Shown piece by piece: positions 41,302 to 41,329 of a DNA stretch of 41,329 bases. The notes below the pieces were generated by a model. It was given only the letters and a program-made list of their open reading frames with translations. It did no database searches and was not told the DNA's origin. This stretch comes from Clostridiales bacterium (GTDB taxonomy: Bacteria > Bacillota > Clostridia > Lachnospirales > WQUN01). The position numbers and the translations under genes were made by a program. The stretch's first letter is position 1, and each line of letters begins with the position of its first letter. Where the stretch lies: assembly GCA_031263155.1 (NCBI GenBank), contig JAISGK010000094.1:1-41329 (forward strand), written 5' to 3'.

Positions 41302-41329
41302 GTTGATAAATGAAAGAGATTCTGCCTCT

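Noticed and set aside
41252-41329. 25-codon open minus-strand frame entering from the right edge and ending at TAA 41254-41252
   Set aside because: Too short to tell from chance and no family recognised; it might be the 3' end of a gene beyond the window.
1-41329. CRISPR arrays, tRNA or rRNA genes, intact transposases or integrases, phage genes
   Set aside because: Looked for by eye; no regularly spaced repeats, tRNA-like T-loops outside genes, or recombinase motifs were found.

Overview
The window looks like a chromosome segment of a Gram-positive, anaerobic member of the Bacillota (class Clostridia). The evidence is a clostridial-type pyruvate:ferredoxin oxidoreductase, the gene order mreB-mreC-mreD-mrdA-minC-minD-minE-rodA-mgsA, a YesM/YesN-type two-component pair beside a sugar ABC importer, a collagen-like surface (possibly spore-surface) protein, strong AGGAGG-type ribosome binding sites and frequent TTG/GTG starts. 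The species cannot be fixed from the sequence. No rRNA, tRNA, CRISPR array or intact transposase was seen.

Layout. 1-4.9 kb: the first codons of a gene leaving on the left, with its Shine-Dalgarno in a hairpin loop; a secreted SH3b-CAP protein; the PFOR gene with its own promoter and terminator. 4.9-10.35 kb: a patchwork bounded by two copies of a 50-base repeat that ends in a hairpin. It holds an AlbA_2-protein fragment, methylglyoxal synthase, a Phd/PIN toxin-antitoxin pair and a heterodimeric ABC exporter. The mgsA gene and the toxin-antitoxin operon carry near-identical 39-bp promoter/operator sequences. 10.35-13.6 kb (minus strand): carboxylesterase and uvrC. 13.7-24.95 kb (plus strand): a Zn-dependent phospholipase C-like protein, a D,D-carboxypeptidase, then the rod-shape and division-site cluster, closed by a second MgsA-like gene whose catalytic residues are changed.

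25.0-26.7 kb (minus strand): a collagen-like protein with about 98 Gly-X-Y triplets. 26.8-36.0 kb (plus strand): galactokinase, AraC-type response regulator, histidine kinase, and a YtfQ-YtfR-YtfT-YjfF-type importer. Together these suggest sensing, uptake and phosphorylation of galactose or galactofuranose; the substrate is inferred from family and neighbours.

36.1-41.3 kb is visibly more AT-rich and looks acquired. It has two overlapping ABC exporter half-transporters, small genes with no recognised family, decayed coding remnants, a perfect 30-bp inverted repeat just upstream of a small gene, and an inverted repeat near the right edge. A 20-base sequence followed by a GC-rich hairpin occurs downstream of genes at both ends of the window, 36 kb apart. 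The most unusual points are the shared mgsA/toxin-antitoxin promoter, the catalytically altered second MgsA in the cell-shape operon, the SD-in-loop leader at the left edge, and the long palindrome in the AT-rich region.
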